DNA of 64,000 bases, taken from the NCBI RefSeq assembly GCF_900103285.1, contig NZ_FNGS01000001.1, positions 62,001 to 126,000 of the forward strand, read 5' to 3'. This DNA is from Siphonobacter aquaeclarae (lineage in GTDB: Bacteria > Bacteroidota > Bacteroidia > Cytophagales > Spirosomataceae). Of the stretch, positions 26,071 through 35,681 are shown in pieces; within the stretch, counting starts at the first letter, position 1, and each line of letters begins with the position of its first letter. The position numbers were made by a program, and so were the translations under genes. The notes under the pieces are model-generated. The model was not told the origin of the DNA. It made no database searches and worked only from the letters and a program-made list of their open reading frames with translations.

Positions 26071-29000
26071 ATGATTTATTCCATGATCAGGAGCAGGAAT
26101 CGACTGATTCCTCCATTAAACCGAACAGCCTTTCCGAAGCTGTTCATCCTTGTCGGCCTGCTGTTCTGGCTGGCTGCGGGAAGCGTATCCGCGCAGACGG
26201 GTGACCGGAAAATCACCGGAAAAGTAACGGACACCCTGGGGCAGGGCATTCCGGGTGTAAGCGTCGTGGCGAAGGGTTCTACCAAAGGAACTGTCACCGG
26301 CGCAGACGGGACATTTCAACTGACTACTTCCGCCGGGACGCTCGTTTTCAGCTCCGTCGGATTCACCACGCAGGAAGTACAACTCGGCGCCCAGACGGAT
26401 CTGAAGGTATCCCTGAGCGAAGAAAACAAGGCCCTGAACGAAGTAGTCGTGGTCGGCTATGGCACGCAGAAGAAGGTGAACATGACCGGTTCTGTGGCGA
26501 CTATCGGCGCGGCGAGTATCGAAAACCGGCCCGTCACCAACGTATCTTCTTCCCTGGCCGGTCTGGCTCCCGGGGTGTTCGTCCGCCAGGGTTCCGGCAA
26601 GCCGGGTTCCGACGGAGCGACCATACGTATACGTGGTACCGGTACTCTGAACAACAGCGACGCGCTTGTCATTATTGACGGTATCATGGGTTCGATGGAC
26701 GCCGTCAACCCGAATGACATCGAGAGCATTTCCATTCTGAAAGACGCCGCCTCGGCCTCTATCTACGGATCGCTCGCTGCGAACGGGGTTATCCTGATTA
26801 CGACGAAGAAAGGATCGGCCAACCGCGTCAGCGTAAGTTATACGGGCTTGTTTTCGTCTTCGACGCCGATGAACCGGCCGACGTTCGTTTCCGACAACGT
26901 CCGCCACATGCAGCTTTTCAACGAAGGCGCGCGTAACATCGGCCAGTCTGACGTGTATTCTGCCGCCACCATCGCGCTGTGGCAGGAAGCGAACAAAAAT
27001 CCGAACGGACTGACATCCCTCGGCGTTCCGAACTATGTTGCCTATCCGAATACCGACTGGGGGCAGGTAGTCCTGACAAACAACGCCGTGCAGAACCACA
27101 ACATTTCGGTAAATGGCGGAAACGACAAGGCCCTTTACAACCTGTCGATCGGCTACCTCGACAACCAGGGTCTGATGAAAAATACCGGTTCAAAGCGGTA
27201 TCAGCTGCGGGCGAATGTAGAATCGAAAGTGGCTAAATTCCTGACCCTCGGCACGCAGACATTCGCGTCGATCCAGACCGTCGGCATGGCCAATACCGAT
27301 AACCTCTTCAACTACCTCCGCCAGACGACGCCGGGTATTTATCCGTATTACAACGGGAAATATGGTTTCGCCCCTGCGCCGGAAGAGCCGGTTACGAACA
27401 ACAACCTGCTGACGTACCTCGACGGAACGGGTGGTCACAACCGTACCAGCCGACTGAACACGACGCTCTATGCGACCGTCAACCTCATCAAAGGCCTGAC
27501 GCTGGAGACCAAGGTCAACTACCAGCTCCGCCAGCAGGAGCAGAACTCCTACAGCAACCCGATTGAGCGCTGGGACTTTGCGACGAATATCCTCCGATCA
27601 CAGGCAACTACGCCCGATCAGCTTTCGACGTCGTATTCGTACAACAAGGATTACCTGCTGACATTCGACAACGTACTCCGGTACAACACAACCATCGGCG
27701 GGGATCACGATCTCGGCGCGCTGGCCGGGTACAACCAGTACTACTTCAACTACTATGATTTCAGTGCGGCGAAGAAAGGCCTGATCGATTACAACAGCAC
27801 GACGCTCGGTTCGGCATCGGAGATGCAATCCATTGGCGGACAGGAATATGACCGCGCGATGCGCTCGTTCTTCGGTCGTGTCAACTATGCTTACAAGTCG
27901 AAGTACATGGTGGAAGCGAACCTCCGGTATGACGGATCGTCGCGCTTCTCGCCGCAGAGCCGCTGGGGTATTTTCCCGTCGTTTTCCGCGGGATGGCGTT
28001 TGTCGGAAGAAGCCTTCCTGCAATCCCTGCACCGCCACGTTCAAAACCTGAAACTCCGGGCATCGTGGGGGAAACTGGGTAACAACGCATCCGGCGATTA
28101 CGACTACCAGGCGACCTACGGCAAGGTGAACTACTCCTTCAATAACCTCGCGGCTTCGGGCCTGGTGCAATCCAAGTTTGCCAACCCGCTGCTGCAATGG
28201 GAGTCGACCACCGTGACGGATATCGGCCTGGAAGGGAATGCGTTCCGGGGTAAGATGAACTTCGAGATCGACTACTACAACAAGCTGACCGACGGTATCC
28301 TGACTACGCCGCCGATCTTCCTGACGGCAGGTACGAAAACCGCGCCGACGCAGAACACCGCCGCTGTACTCAACCGCGGGGTAGAACTCCTCCTCGGCTG
28401 GAAAGACAAGGTCGGCGACGTAAACTTTTCCGTCACCGGTAACTTCTCCTACAACCTCAACAAGGTAACCAACTACAAAGGGCAGCTTCAGGAAGGCTGG
28501 ACGACAGACGCCAGCGGCAACCGGGTGTACAGTTCCAACCTCGGAACCGTATCCAGCGGCGGCGACAACCGCATCCTCGAAGGAAAGAAAATCAACGAAT
28601 ACTACCTGCTCAACGTGTACCGTGGCGATGGCTCGCACAACCGCCCCGATGGTACGGTGAATGTAAACGGCGGTCCAAAAGACGGAATGATCCGGACGCA
28701 GGAAGACATGGCCTGGCTCCAGGCGATGGTCGCCGCCGGGTATAGCTTCCAGCCGGTCGGCAAAGTCGGCAAAGCCCAGATCTACTACGGGGATATCATC
28801 TATGCGGATACGAACGGAGACGGTATTTACGGAAATACGTTCGACCGGACCTTCACCGGTACGTCGTCTGCTCCGAAATACAACTTCGGTCTGAATCTCA
28901 GCGCGTCCTGGAAAGGTTTCGACCTGTCGATGCTCTGGGCCGGCAGCAGCGGTTTCCAATACTACTGGAACGCAGAAGGCTACAACAACTCGATTGTACG

Positions 29001-29373
29001 CCTCGGCAACGGCATCGCTACCCGCATCGCCAACGATCACTACTATTACAACGACGCGAATCCGAGCGATCCCGCCAACAACATCAACGGGAAGTTCCCC
29101 CGGTTGAAGTACAACGGCGACAGCCAGAACACGGCGTCCAGCAACAACTGGCTCTACGACGCCTCCTATGTGAAGCTGAAAAACGTACAGATCGGCTACT
29201 CGCTTCCGCAGTCGCTCCTCGGCAAGATCGGCGTCAGCCGCGCCCGGGTATTTGTCTCCGGTGAAAACCTGCTGATGATCACGGCCTTCCCGGGCCTCGA
29301 TCCGGAAATCGGCGGCGGCGTAGGCTATCCGACCATGAAACAATACGCTCTCGGGCTCAATGTAACTTTTTAA
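26071..29373 (+). CDS. susC: SusC/RagA-family TonB-linked outer-membrane transporter
   Basis: The protein has 1100 residues; the ATG at 26083 is an equally good start. A signal peptide ends at V-S-A-Q. A carboxypeptidase-like beta domain follows (I-T-G-K-V-T-D-T-L-G-Q-G-I-P-G-V), then the TonB-box region and plug with V-V-V-V-G-Y-G-T-Q-K-K and the S-I-Y-G segment, then the 22-strand barrel ending in the aromatic N-V-T-F. It takes oligosaccharides through the outer membrane together with the SusD lipoprotein encoded six bases downstream. The upstream hybrid regulator is its likely activator. The substrate cannot be read from the sequence. Confidence 0.95.
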   Translation: MIYSMIRSRNRLIPPLNRTAFPKLFILVGLLFWLAAGSVSAQTGDRKITGKVTDTLGQGIPGVSVVAKGSTKGTVTGADGTFQLTTSAGTLVFSSVGFTTQEVQLGAQTDLKVSLSEENKALNEVVVVGYGTQKKVNMTGSVATIGAASIENRPVTNVSSSLAGLAPGVFVRQGSGKPGSDGATIRIRGTGTLNNSDALVIIDGIMGSMDAVNPNDIESISILKDAASASIYGSLAANGVILITTKKGSANRVSVSYTGLFSSSTPMNRPTFVSDNVRHMQLFNEGARNIGQSDVYSAATIALWQEANKNPNGLTSLGVPNYVAYPNTDWGQVVLTNNAVQNHNISVNGGNDKALYNLSIGYLDNQGLMKNTGSKRYQLRANVESKVAKFLTLGTQTFASIQTVGMANTDNLFNYLRQTTPGIYPYYNGKYGFAPAPEEPVTNNNLLTYLDGTGGHNRTSRLNTTLYATVNLIKGLTLETKVNYQLRQQEQNSYSNPIERWDFATNILRSQATTPDQLSTSYSYNKDYLLTFDNVLRYNTTIGGDHDLGALAGYNQYYFNYYDFSAAKKGLIDYNSTTLGSASEMQSIGGQEYDRAMRSFFGRVNYAYKSKYMVEANLRYDGSSRFSPQSRWGIFPSFSAGWRLSEEAFLQSLHRHVQNLKLRASWGKLGNNASGDYDYQATYGKVNYSFNNLAASGLVQSKFANPLLQWESTTVTDIGLEGNAFRGKMNFEIDYYNKLTDGILTTPPIFLTAGTKTAPTQNTAAVLNRGVELLLGWKDKVGDVNFSVTGNFSYNLNKVTNYKGQLQEGWTTDASGNRVYSSNLGTVSSGGDNRILEGKKINEYYLLNVYRGDGSHNRPDGTVNVNGGPKDGMIRTQEDMAWLQAMVAAGYSFQPVGKVGKAQIYYGDIIYADTNGDGIYGNTFDRTFTGTSSAPKYNFGLNLSASWKGFDLSMLWAGSSGFQYYWNAEGYNNSIVRLGNGIATRIANDHYYYNDANPSDPANNINGKFPRLKYNGDSQNTASSNNWLYDASYVKLKNVQIGYSLPQSLLGKIGVSRARVFVSGENLLMITAFPGLDPEIGGGVGYPTMKQYALGLNVTF

Positions 29374-29379
29374 GAAACG

Positions 29380-31179
29380 ATGAAAAGGAATTTTTTCGAG
29401 GGAATCGCCAAACCCGCAGGGCTGCTGATAGCCCTGATGCTGACGGCGGGCAGCTGCCGGCAGAACCTGCTCGATACTACTCCGTACGGGTCGATCAGCT
29501 CGGCAAATATGTGGACGACGGACAACCTGACCGACCTCGGTATCACCGGCGTATATCAGGCTCTCCGCCAGGGAATTACGAACTCCGGCGCTTCGGGCCG
29601 GGAACTGTATCACTTTGACCGGCTGGGCTTTACAGGCCAGACGACAGGTGGGGACGAAGTAGTCAACGGGACCGTAGCCGCCTCCAGCGGACTCTTCAGT
29701 AACGTCTGGAAAGAGATGTACGAAGGCGTTCACAGGGCAAACGACGCCATTGTGAATATGCCGAAGATCTCACCGTCGCCGGCCGAAAAGAAAGCCCGGT
29801 ACATCGCCGAAGCCAAAGTCCTCCGCGCCTATTACTACTCCCGTCTCAACCAGTTATACAAAGGGGTACCCATATACTTGGAGCCGGTCACCGTCGAAAA
29901 CATGACGAAAGGCCGCGAGACAGAAGCCAAAGTATGGGAAGTTGTCATTCAGGACCTCACTGACGCGATCAACGAACCTAACCTGCCGGCCAAGTATGCC
30001 AAAAGCGCCGGTCAGTATGGTCACGTCACCAAGGGTGCTGCGTATGCGCTCCGCGGAAAAGCCTACCTCTACCAGAAAAAGTGGACCGAAGCTGCCGCTG
30101 ATTTCGCGAAAGTGAAAGAAGCCGGCTACCTGCTTTTCTCCGACTATCGGACTCTGTTCAAGGAAATAAATGAGCAATGCGATGAAATGATCTTTTCCAT
30201 ACAGAATATTGGAGTAGACGGATATGGATCAACAACGCAATGGTATTGCGGCAATCGTTCGTCGTTTGGGTCGGGTTCTACTGCCGGGGCGGGATGGAAC
30301 ACCTTCCACGTATCGCCTAACTTGGTTGATTTGTATGAAAATGCCGACGGCTCCAATTTCAACTGGGACGATGTTTTACCCGGATATACCAAGATGGATG
30401 TTGCCAAACGGGAGGTGTTTTTCCTCCGGAATAACCTGACAGATACCGAAATCACGACGTTCAAAAATAAGGGTCTCGACATGTCGCTCTACCTGCCTTC
30501 CGGTAATGAAGAGCGCATCAAGAAGGCTTACGAAAGCCGGGATCCCCGTTTGAAACTCAACGTCATTACGCCGTATGCGACGTACGTGGGTCGCCCCATC
30601 AACGGCGCCGACCAGACCTTCACCTCCCGCTGGCCGAACCGGAACGAAAACCCGCCCGTACTGGACCTGGCGACGGATACCAAGGGTCAGTTCTATTACC
30701 TGTACCGGAAGTTTGTGTACGAAGGTTCGACCGAACTCATCAACCGGCAGTACGGCCCGATCGACTTCCCGATCATCCGCTATGCCGACGTACTGCTGAT
30801 GTGGGCCGAAGCCCTCACCGAGCTGGGGCAGCTGACCGACGCAGCCGCACTGGTGAACCAGGTACGGGCCCGCGCCGGCGTAGCATTGCTGAACTCGTCG
30901 GCAGCGACGACGGTGAAAGACCAGGCCGACCTCCGCGAGCGCGTGCGTAACGAACGCCGCCGGGAATTTCCGAACGAAGGCATCAATTATTTCGACGAAC
31001 TTCGCTGGGGTACCTGGAAAACCAAGGTATTTGCCCAGGGATCCGGCGTGAAGCAGATCTGGGGCGCCGTGGTAGTACCTTACAACCTCAAGGGCGACTA
31101 CCTCGAAACCTGGCCCGTTCCGCCGACCGAAATTCAGATGAACCCGACCCTGACCCAAAACCCGGGCTGGATCAACTAA
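29380..31179 (+). CDS. susD: SusD/RagB-family surface glycan-binding lipoprotein
   Basis: The protein has 599 residues. A lipoprotein signal ends at the lipobox A-G-S-C. SusD hallmarks are the N-terminal L-L-D-T-T-P-Y-G, tetratricopeptide-like helices (A-K-V-L-R-A-Y-Y-Y-S-R-L), the F-P-I-I-R-Y-A-D-V-L-L-M-W-A-E-A motif and the R-R-E-F-P-N-E-G C-terminal block. It forms the lid of the SusC transporter and captures glycan chains. Translation likely continues directly from susC. A strong hairpin follows the stop, so the downstream glycosidase genes may be expressed at a lower level or from another promoter. Confidence 0.95.
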   Translation: MKRNFFEGIAKPAGLLIALMLTAGSCRQNLLDTTPYGSISSANMWTTDNLTDLGITGVYQALRQGITNSGASGRELYHFDRLGFTGQTTGGDEVVNGTVAASSGLFSNVWKEMYEGVHRANDAIVNMPKISPSPAEKKARYIAEAKVLRAYYYSRLNQLYKGVPIYLEPVTVENMTKGRETEAKVWEVVIQDLTDAINEPNLPAKYAKSAGQYGHVTKGAAYALRGKAYLYQKKWTEAAADFAKVKEAGYLLFSDYRTLFKEINEQCDEMIFSIQNIGVDGYGSTTQWYCGNRSSFGSGSTAGAGWNTFHVSPNLVDLYENADGSNFNWDDVLPGYTKMDVAKREVFFLRNNLTDTEITTFKNKGLDMSLYLPSGNEERIKKAYESRDPRLKLNVITPYATYVGRPINGADQTFTSRWPNRNENPPVLDLATDTKGQFYYLYRKFVYEGSTELINRQYGPIDFPIIRYADVLLMWAEALTELGQLTDAAALVNQVRARAGVALLNSSAATTVKDQADLRERVRNERRREFPNEGINYFDELRWGTWKTKVFAQGSGVKQIWGAVVVPYNLKGDYLETWPVPPTEIQMNPTLTQNPGWIN

Positions 31180-31187
31180 TACCACTT

Positions 31188-31219
31188 GCCGGGCGGCGCG
31201 CAGCGCCGCCCGGCCTTTT
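31188..31219 (+). terminator. GC-rich hairpin between susD and glycosidase genes
   Basis: A perfect 12-base stem (GCCGGGCGGCGC at 31188-31199 with its complement at 31203-31214) with a three-base loop is followed by CTTTTG. It lies nine bases after the susD stop and 16 bases before the GH16 gene. It is likely to reduce read-through or stabilise the susCD mRNA, as such hairpins do between genes of unequal expression. Confidence 0.7.
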
Positions 31220-31234
31220 GCTACCCGCTTCGCG

Positions 31235-32023
31235 ATGACCCGTCTTCTGCTTTTTTTTCTGCTTATCCCGGCTTGTCTCTATGCCCAGAAGCCGTCGGCC
31301 CGTAAACTTGTCTGGTCCGACGAGTTCGACGGCAACGGCCGTCCCGATCCTTCCAAATGGACCTATGAAAAGGGCTTCGTGCGAAACAAAGAACCTCAGT
31401 ACTATACCGTCGACCGGACCGAAAACGCCCGCGTTGAAAACGGTATGCTCGTCATCGAAGCCCGCAAGGAGACGGATTTCAGTGACGGCGAACAAATCCC
31501 GTATACCTCCGCCAGCCTGATTACACTCGGCAAACACGCCTGGAAATACGGACGCTTCGAGGTACGCGCCAAAGTGCCCAAAGGCCTGGGCTCCTGGCCC
31601 GCGATCTGGATGAAAGGGGCAAACTATCCCGGTACCAAATGGCCCTTCTGCGGAGAAATTGATATCATGGAATTTGTCGGAAAGGACTCCAGCCTGGTAT
31701 ATGGCACCGTCCATTATGCCGATTCTACGGGGAAGTACCGAATGGAAGGCAAGAAGCCGTCCGTCGGCGCGCCGTATGACGATTTTCACGTCTATGCCCT
31801 TGAGTGGTCAGAAGATCACATGGATTTTTATTACGACGATTTGAAGTACTTTACCTACGAGCTGAAAAAGGCGGATAACCGGACCGCCGGCAACCCCTTT
31901 CAGAAAGAGTTTTTCCTGATGCTGAACCTGGCGCTGGGAAATCCGAAAAACCTGGGCGGACGCCTCGACGACCGCATCCTGCCGGTTCGCTTCTACGTGG
32001 ACTATGTCCGCATTTACCAATAA
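31235..32023 (+). CDS. Secreted GH16 endo-glycosidase
   Basis: The protein has 262 residues with a signal peptide ending at L-Y-A-Q. The GH16 catalytic signature E141-I-D143-I-M-E146 (G-E-I-D-I-M-E-F) gives nucleophile, helper and acid/base. The extra Met in the motif marks the beta-bulge group that includes laminarinases and the GH16 subfamily 3 enzymes. Upstream blocks W-S-D-E-F-D-G-N-G and the later D-F-H-V-Y-A-L-E-W-S are also typical. It should cut a beta-1,3 or beta-1,4 linked chain internally, outside the cell or in the periplasm. It is first of three glycosidase genes, four bases ahead of GH2. Confidence 0.9.
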   Translation: MTRLLLFFLLIPACLYAQKPSARKLVWSDEFDGNGRPDPSKWTYEKGFVRNKEPQYYTVDRTENARVENGMLVIEARKETDFSDGEQIPYTSASLITLGKHAWKYGRFEVRAKVPKGLGSWPAIWMKGANYPGTKWPFCGEIDIMEFVGKDSSLVYGTVHYADSTGKYRMEGKKPSVGAPYDDFHVYALEWSEDHMDFYYDDLKYFTYELKKADNRTAGNPFQKEFFLMLNLALGNPKNLGGRLDDRILPVRFYVDYVRIYQ

Positions 32024-32027
32024 GACG

Positions 32028-34043
32028 ATGCTTCGTTTCCTTTTTTTCTTCCTGTTATTGACGACTACCCTCGTTCAGGCTTCGGACCGCGTGCCGCTGA
32101 ACGAAGGCTGGGAATTTCATTTTTCATACGACGTCCGGCAAAAACTCAAAAATCCCGTCGTCACCCTGCCGCATACCTGGAATGCCGGAGAGGTTGCCGA
32201 AGGGAAGATGGACTATACCCGTACGTCTGCCATCTACATCCGTAACCTGCACGTTGGAGAGGAGTGGAAGGACAAGCGACTGTTTTTGTGGTTCGACGGC
32301 GTCAATTCCGTCGCCGATGTATTCGTGAACCAGAAGCGCGTGGGTTCGCATCACGGCGGGTATACGGCTTTCTGCCTGGAAATCACACCTTTTGTCCGCG
32401 TGGGCGCCGACAATAAAATCACGGTGCAGGTCAGCAACGAACATCGCCTCGACGTCCTGCCCCTCACCGGAGACTTCAACGTGTATGGAGGTATTCACCG
32501 GCCCGTTACCCTGCTGGTGAAGGAAGCGAACTGCCTGTCTCCACTCGACTATGCTACATCAGGCGTGTATGTAACGCAAACGAACGTCTCGCGTACTTCC
32601 GCGGATGTCCGCGTCGCAGCCCGCCTGTCGCTACAAAAACCGAAAGCAACACTTAAGGTACATACCCGCATTGTCGACGCAGCGGGAAAAACGGTAGCAG
32701 AGCAAACCTCCGCTGCTGGCAAAGACCAGCTGTTTTCCCTCAAAAACCCGCACCTGTGGCAGGCAAAGGCCGATCCGTACCTGTATTCGGTCCGCACGGA
32801 GCTGGTCGACGGTACCCGCGTTCTGGATAGTGCCGAAGAGCCGCTGGGCCTGCGGTACTACTACGTCGACCCGGAAAAAGGTTTTTTCCTGAACGGTACT
32901 CACCTGGACCTCCACGGATTCGGCTACCACGAAGACATGCAGGGAAAAGGATCGGCCTATACCCCGGCTGATTATGAGGCAGATATGAAGCTGGTGCTCG
33001 AAAGCGGCGCGACGGCCGTCCGCCTGACCCACTACCCGCACGGCAAGTATTGGTATGAACTATGCGACCGGGCAGGTATTGTCGTCTGGTCGGAGATTCC
33101 GCTCGTTGGCCCGGGCGGCTATACGGGTATGGGGTATGTCAAAAGTGCGGAGCTGGAGGCGCATGGCCGTCAGGTTATGACTGAAATGATCCGGCAGCGG
33201 TATAACCATCCTTCCGTGTGTTTCTGGGGACTATTTAACGAGCTGAAACTTGACTACGACGATCCTGTTCCGTTTGTGACCTCCCTCGGGCGTCTCGCTA
33301 AAAAAGAAGACCCGACCCGTCTGACCACCTGCGCCAGTTTTCTCGACAACCCGACGTTCAACGGCGTTTCAGACCTGATTGCCTGGAACAAATACTACGG
33401 CTGGTACGGCGGCAAGCCGGAGCAGATCGGCGCCTGGGCGGATAAACTGCACGCCGAATTTCCCCGGAAACCCATCGGCGTCAGCGAGTACGGCGCTGGC
33501 GCCAGTCCTGAAAAACATACCGAAGACCTCAAGCCCGTCGACCCTTCCGGCCGTTTTCACCCGGAAGAATGGCAGACTTATTATCACGAAAAAAACTGGG
33601 AAGAGCTCCAAAAAAGAGATTTTGTCTGGGGAAAATACGTCTGGGTACTCGCCGATTTCGGCTCGTCGATCCGGACGGAAGGCGATCATGACGCCATCAA
33701 CGATAAGGGTCTCGTGAGCTACGACCGTCGTACAAGGAAGGACGCCTTCTATTTCTACAAGGCCAACTGGAGTTCAGAGCCCTTTGTATACCTTGCCGAA
33801 CGCCGGAACAGGGAGCGCACCCGTCCGCAGGTGCCGGTGAAAGTCTTCGCCAACGTCCGCGAAGCCGAGCTGTTCGTCAACGGCGTGTCGCAGGGTATCC
33901 GCGCTGCCGACGGGCTGCACCGGATTACCTGGCCCGCGATTACCCTCAAGCCGGGCGCGAACCGGATCGACGTACGTTCAGGCGCTCTTTCCGATACCTG
34001 TGAATGGCAATACGTGGCCCCCGCCGCCAGCCGAAACGATTAA
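32028..34043 (+). CDS. GH2 family glycosidase (beta-galactosidase-like)
   Basis: The protein has 671 residues from the ATG at 32028, with a signal peptide ending around V-Q-A-S. Sugar-binding, immunoglobulin-like and TIM-barrel domains of GH2 are in order. The acid/base is E405 in F-W-G-L-F-N-E and the nucleophile is E487 in V-S-E-Y-G-A-G. The family mostly holds beta-galactosidases, with glucuronidases and mannosidases as alternatives; I cannot separate these by eye. It lies four bases after GH16 and four bases before GH20, so all three are one transcript. Periplasmic exo-action on products of the endo-enzyme is likely. Confidence 0.88.
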   Translation: MLRFLFFFLLLTTTLVQASDRVPLNEGWEFHFSYDVRQKLKNPVVTLPHTWNAGEVAEGKMDYTRTSAIYIRNLHVGEEWKDKRLFLWFDGVNSVADVFVNQKRVGSHHGGYTAFCLEITPFVRVGADNKITVQVSNEHRLDVLPLTGDFNVYGGIHRPVTLLVKEANCLSPLDYATSGVYVTQTNVSRTSADVRVAARLSLQKPKATLKVHTRIVDAAGKTVAEQTSAAGKDQLFSLKNPHLWQAKADPYLYSVRTELVDGTRVLDSAEEPLGLRYYYVDPEKGFFLNGTHLDLHGFGYHEDMQGKGSAYTPADYEADMKLVLESGATAVRLTHYPHGKYWYELCDRAGIVVWSEIPLVGPGGYTGMGYVKSAELEAHGRQVMTEMIRQRYNHPSVCFWGLFNELKLDYDDPVPFVTSLGRLAKKEDPTRLTTCASFLDNPTFNGVSDLIAWNKYYGWYGGKPEQIGAWADKLHAEFPRKPIGVSEYGAGASPEKHTEDLKPVDPSGRFHPEEWQTYYHEKNWEELQKRDFVWGKYVWVLADFGSSIRTEGDHDAINDKGLVSYDRRTRKDAFYFYKANWSSEPFVYLAERRNRERTRPQVPVKVFANVREAELFVNGVSQGIRAADGLHRITWPAITLKPGANRIDVRSGALSDTCEWQYVAPAASRND

Positions 34044-34047
34044 CGAC

Positions 34048-35580
34048 ATGTACCGATTTCTCTTCCGGATAATCCTCCTTGCGCTCGCCTTGCCGGGCTT
34101 CGCCGCTGACATGCCGCCGATTATTCCCGTGCCGGTCAGCTATCAGGCTGTCTCAGGATCTTTTTTATTAACGGACGAAACGCCCGTCATCGCGGCAGAG
34201 CCCGCTTTCTCAGGTACTGCGGCATACCTCCGCAATCGCCTGCTGGCCGAAACGGGCGTCCGGACGACCCGCACGGGAAGCCAGCCCGGTATTATCTTCC
34301 GGAAAGGATCCAGCTCAGTTGCTTCTTCCTATGAAATCAGTATGACGCCCCGCGGCGTTATCATTTCCGCGCCGGATGAAGCGGGCGCATTTTATGGCGC
34401 CGTTTCCTTTCTTCAACTGGCGAATGGAAAACGAATCGTACCCTGCTGGTCCATCAAAGACCGGCCGGCCTGCGAGTGGCGGGGTTTTATGCTCGACGAA
34501 TCCCGGCATTTTTTCGGGAAAACAGTCGTAAGACGCCTGCTCGAGCAAATGGCTTACTACAAGCTGAACCGCTTCCACTGGCACCTGACCGATGAGCCGG
34601 CCTGGCGGATCGAGATCAGGCAGTACCCCCGCCTGACGCTGTTCGGCGGTGTCGGCACAACGTCTGATTCCCTGGCGCCTGCTCAGTATTACACCCAGGA
34701 AGATATCCGGGAGATTGTCGCATTCGCCGCCGAGCGGCACATCGAGGTGATTCCGGAAATTGACATGCCCGGGCATGCCACGGCAGCCAATAAAGCTTAT
34801 CCGGCCTATAGCGGCGGCGGATCCGACAAGCACCCCGAGTTTACCTTCAATCCGGGTAAAGAAGAAACCTACCGGTACCTGTCCAATATTCTTAAGGAAG
34901 TAGACGTCCTGTTTCCCTCCGGCATGGTGCATATCGGGGGTGATGAAGTGAGCTTCGGAAACGATAAGTGGCTGAAAGATCCGGCGATTACGCAGCTGAT
35001 GACCAAAAACGGCTATAAGACCGCGCTGGACGTCGAACATTATTTCCTCCGCCGCATGGCCGATACCCTCCGGAAACGGAATCTTCGCCTCCTGGCCTGG
35101 GATGAAGTAACCCAGGCAGGACTATCTCCGGAAAATACCCTGGTTTTCTGGTGGCGGCACGATCAGCCCGCACAGCTTCGGGCGGCGCTCGAAAAGAAGT
35201 ACCCGGTGGTACTCTGCCCGCGATTGCCGTTTTACTATGATTTTGTACAGGACAGTACCCATGTTTCCGGACGAAAATGGGGAGGGCGCTTCAACCCGCT
35301 GCGGGAGGTATATGCCTTCAACCCGGCGAGCTATGGTTCTCCGGAACTGATCAAAGGTATTCAGGCGAATCTGTGGACGGAGACCGTCGCCACGCCCGAG
35401 CGGATGGAGTTCATGACCTTCCCCCGTATCCTGGCGCTGGCCGAGGCAGCGTGGAGCCGGGAGAAAGATTATGCCGCGTTTGAACAGCGGTTACCGGCTC
35501 ATTTGCAACGGTTTAAGCGACTGGGTATCCGGTATTTCGACCCTTTCCGGCCGAAAGACAGTCCGGAACCGCTTCGCTGA
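34048..35580 (+). CDS. GH20 beta-N-acetylhexosaminidase
   Basis: The protein has 510 residues from the ATG at 34048, with a signal peptide ending near F-A-A-D. An N-terminal GH20b domain (I-I-P-V-P-V-S-Y) precedes the barrel. The catalytic pair is D299-E300 in H-I-G-G-D-E-V; W-H-L-T-D-E and D-M-P-G-H are further hallmarks. It removes terminal beta-linked GlcNAc or GalNAc. As the third glycosidase in the locus it says that the target glycan contains N-acetylhexosamine. About 100 bases separate it from the aldo/keto reductase gene, so the locus probably ends here. Confidence 0.93.
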   Translation: MYRFLFRIILLALALPGFAADMPPIIPVPVSYQAVSGSFLLTDETPVIAAEPAFSGTAAYLRNRLLAETGVRTTRTGSQPGIIFRKGSSSVASSYEISMTPRGVIISAPDEAGAFYGAVSFLQLANGKRIVPCWSIKDRPACEWRGFMLDESRHFFGKTVVRRLLEQMAYYKLNRFHWHLTDEPAWRIEIRQYPRLTLFGGVGTTSDSLAPAQYYTQEDIREIVAFAAERHIEVIPEIDMPGHATAANKAYPAYSGGGSDKHPEFTFNPGKEETYRYLSNILKEVDVLFPSGMVHIGGDEVSFGNDKWLKDPAITQLMTKNGYKTALDVEHYFLRRMADTLRKRNLRLLAWDEVTQAGLSPENTLVFWWRHDQPAQLRAALEKKYPVVLCPRLPFYYDFVQDSTHVSGRKWGGRFNPLREVYAFNPASYGSPELIKGIQANLWTETVATPERMEFMTFPRILALAEAAWSREKDYAAFEQRLPAHLQRFKRLGIRYFDPFRPKDSPEPLR

Positions 35581-35681
35581 CGTCCGAACTGTTTTGCTCC
35601 TCCTCCGGTTTCCCGCAGTGTCCAGCGACCTGCGGGAATACTTTTTTTGAGCAGGTGCTGTAATTCCATCCAACTAAGCCT

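Noticed and set aside
27598-29733. Open frame of 711 codons on the minus strand opposite susC
   Set aside because: It mirrors the codon pattern of susC, has no recognisable domain and starts beyond the susC stop. It is a shadow of a GC-rich gene.
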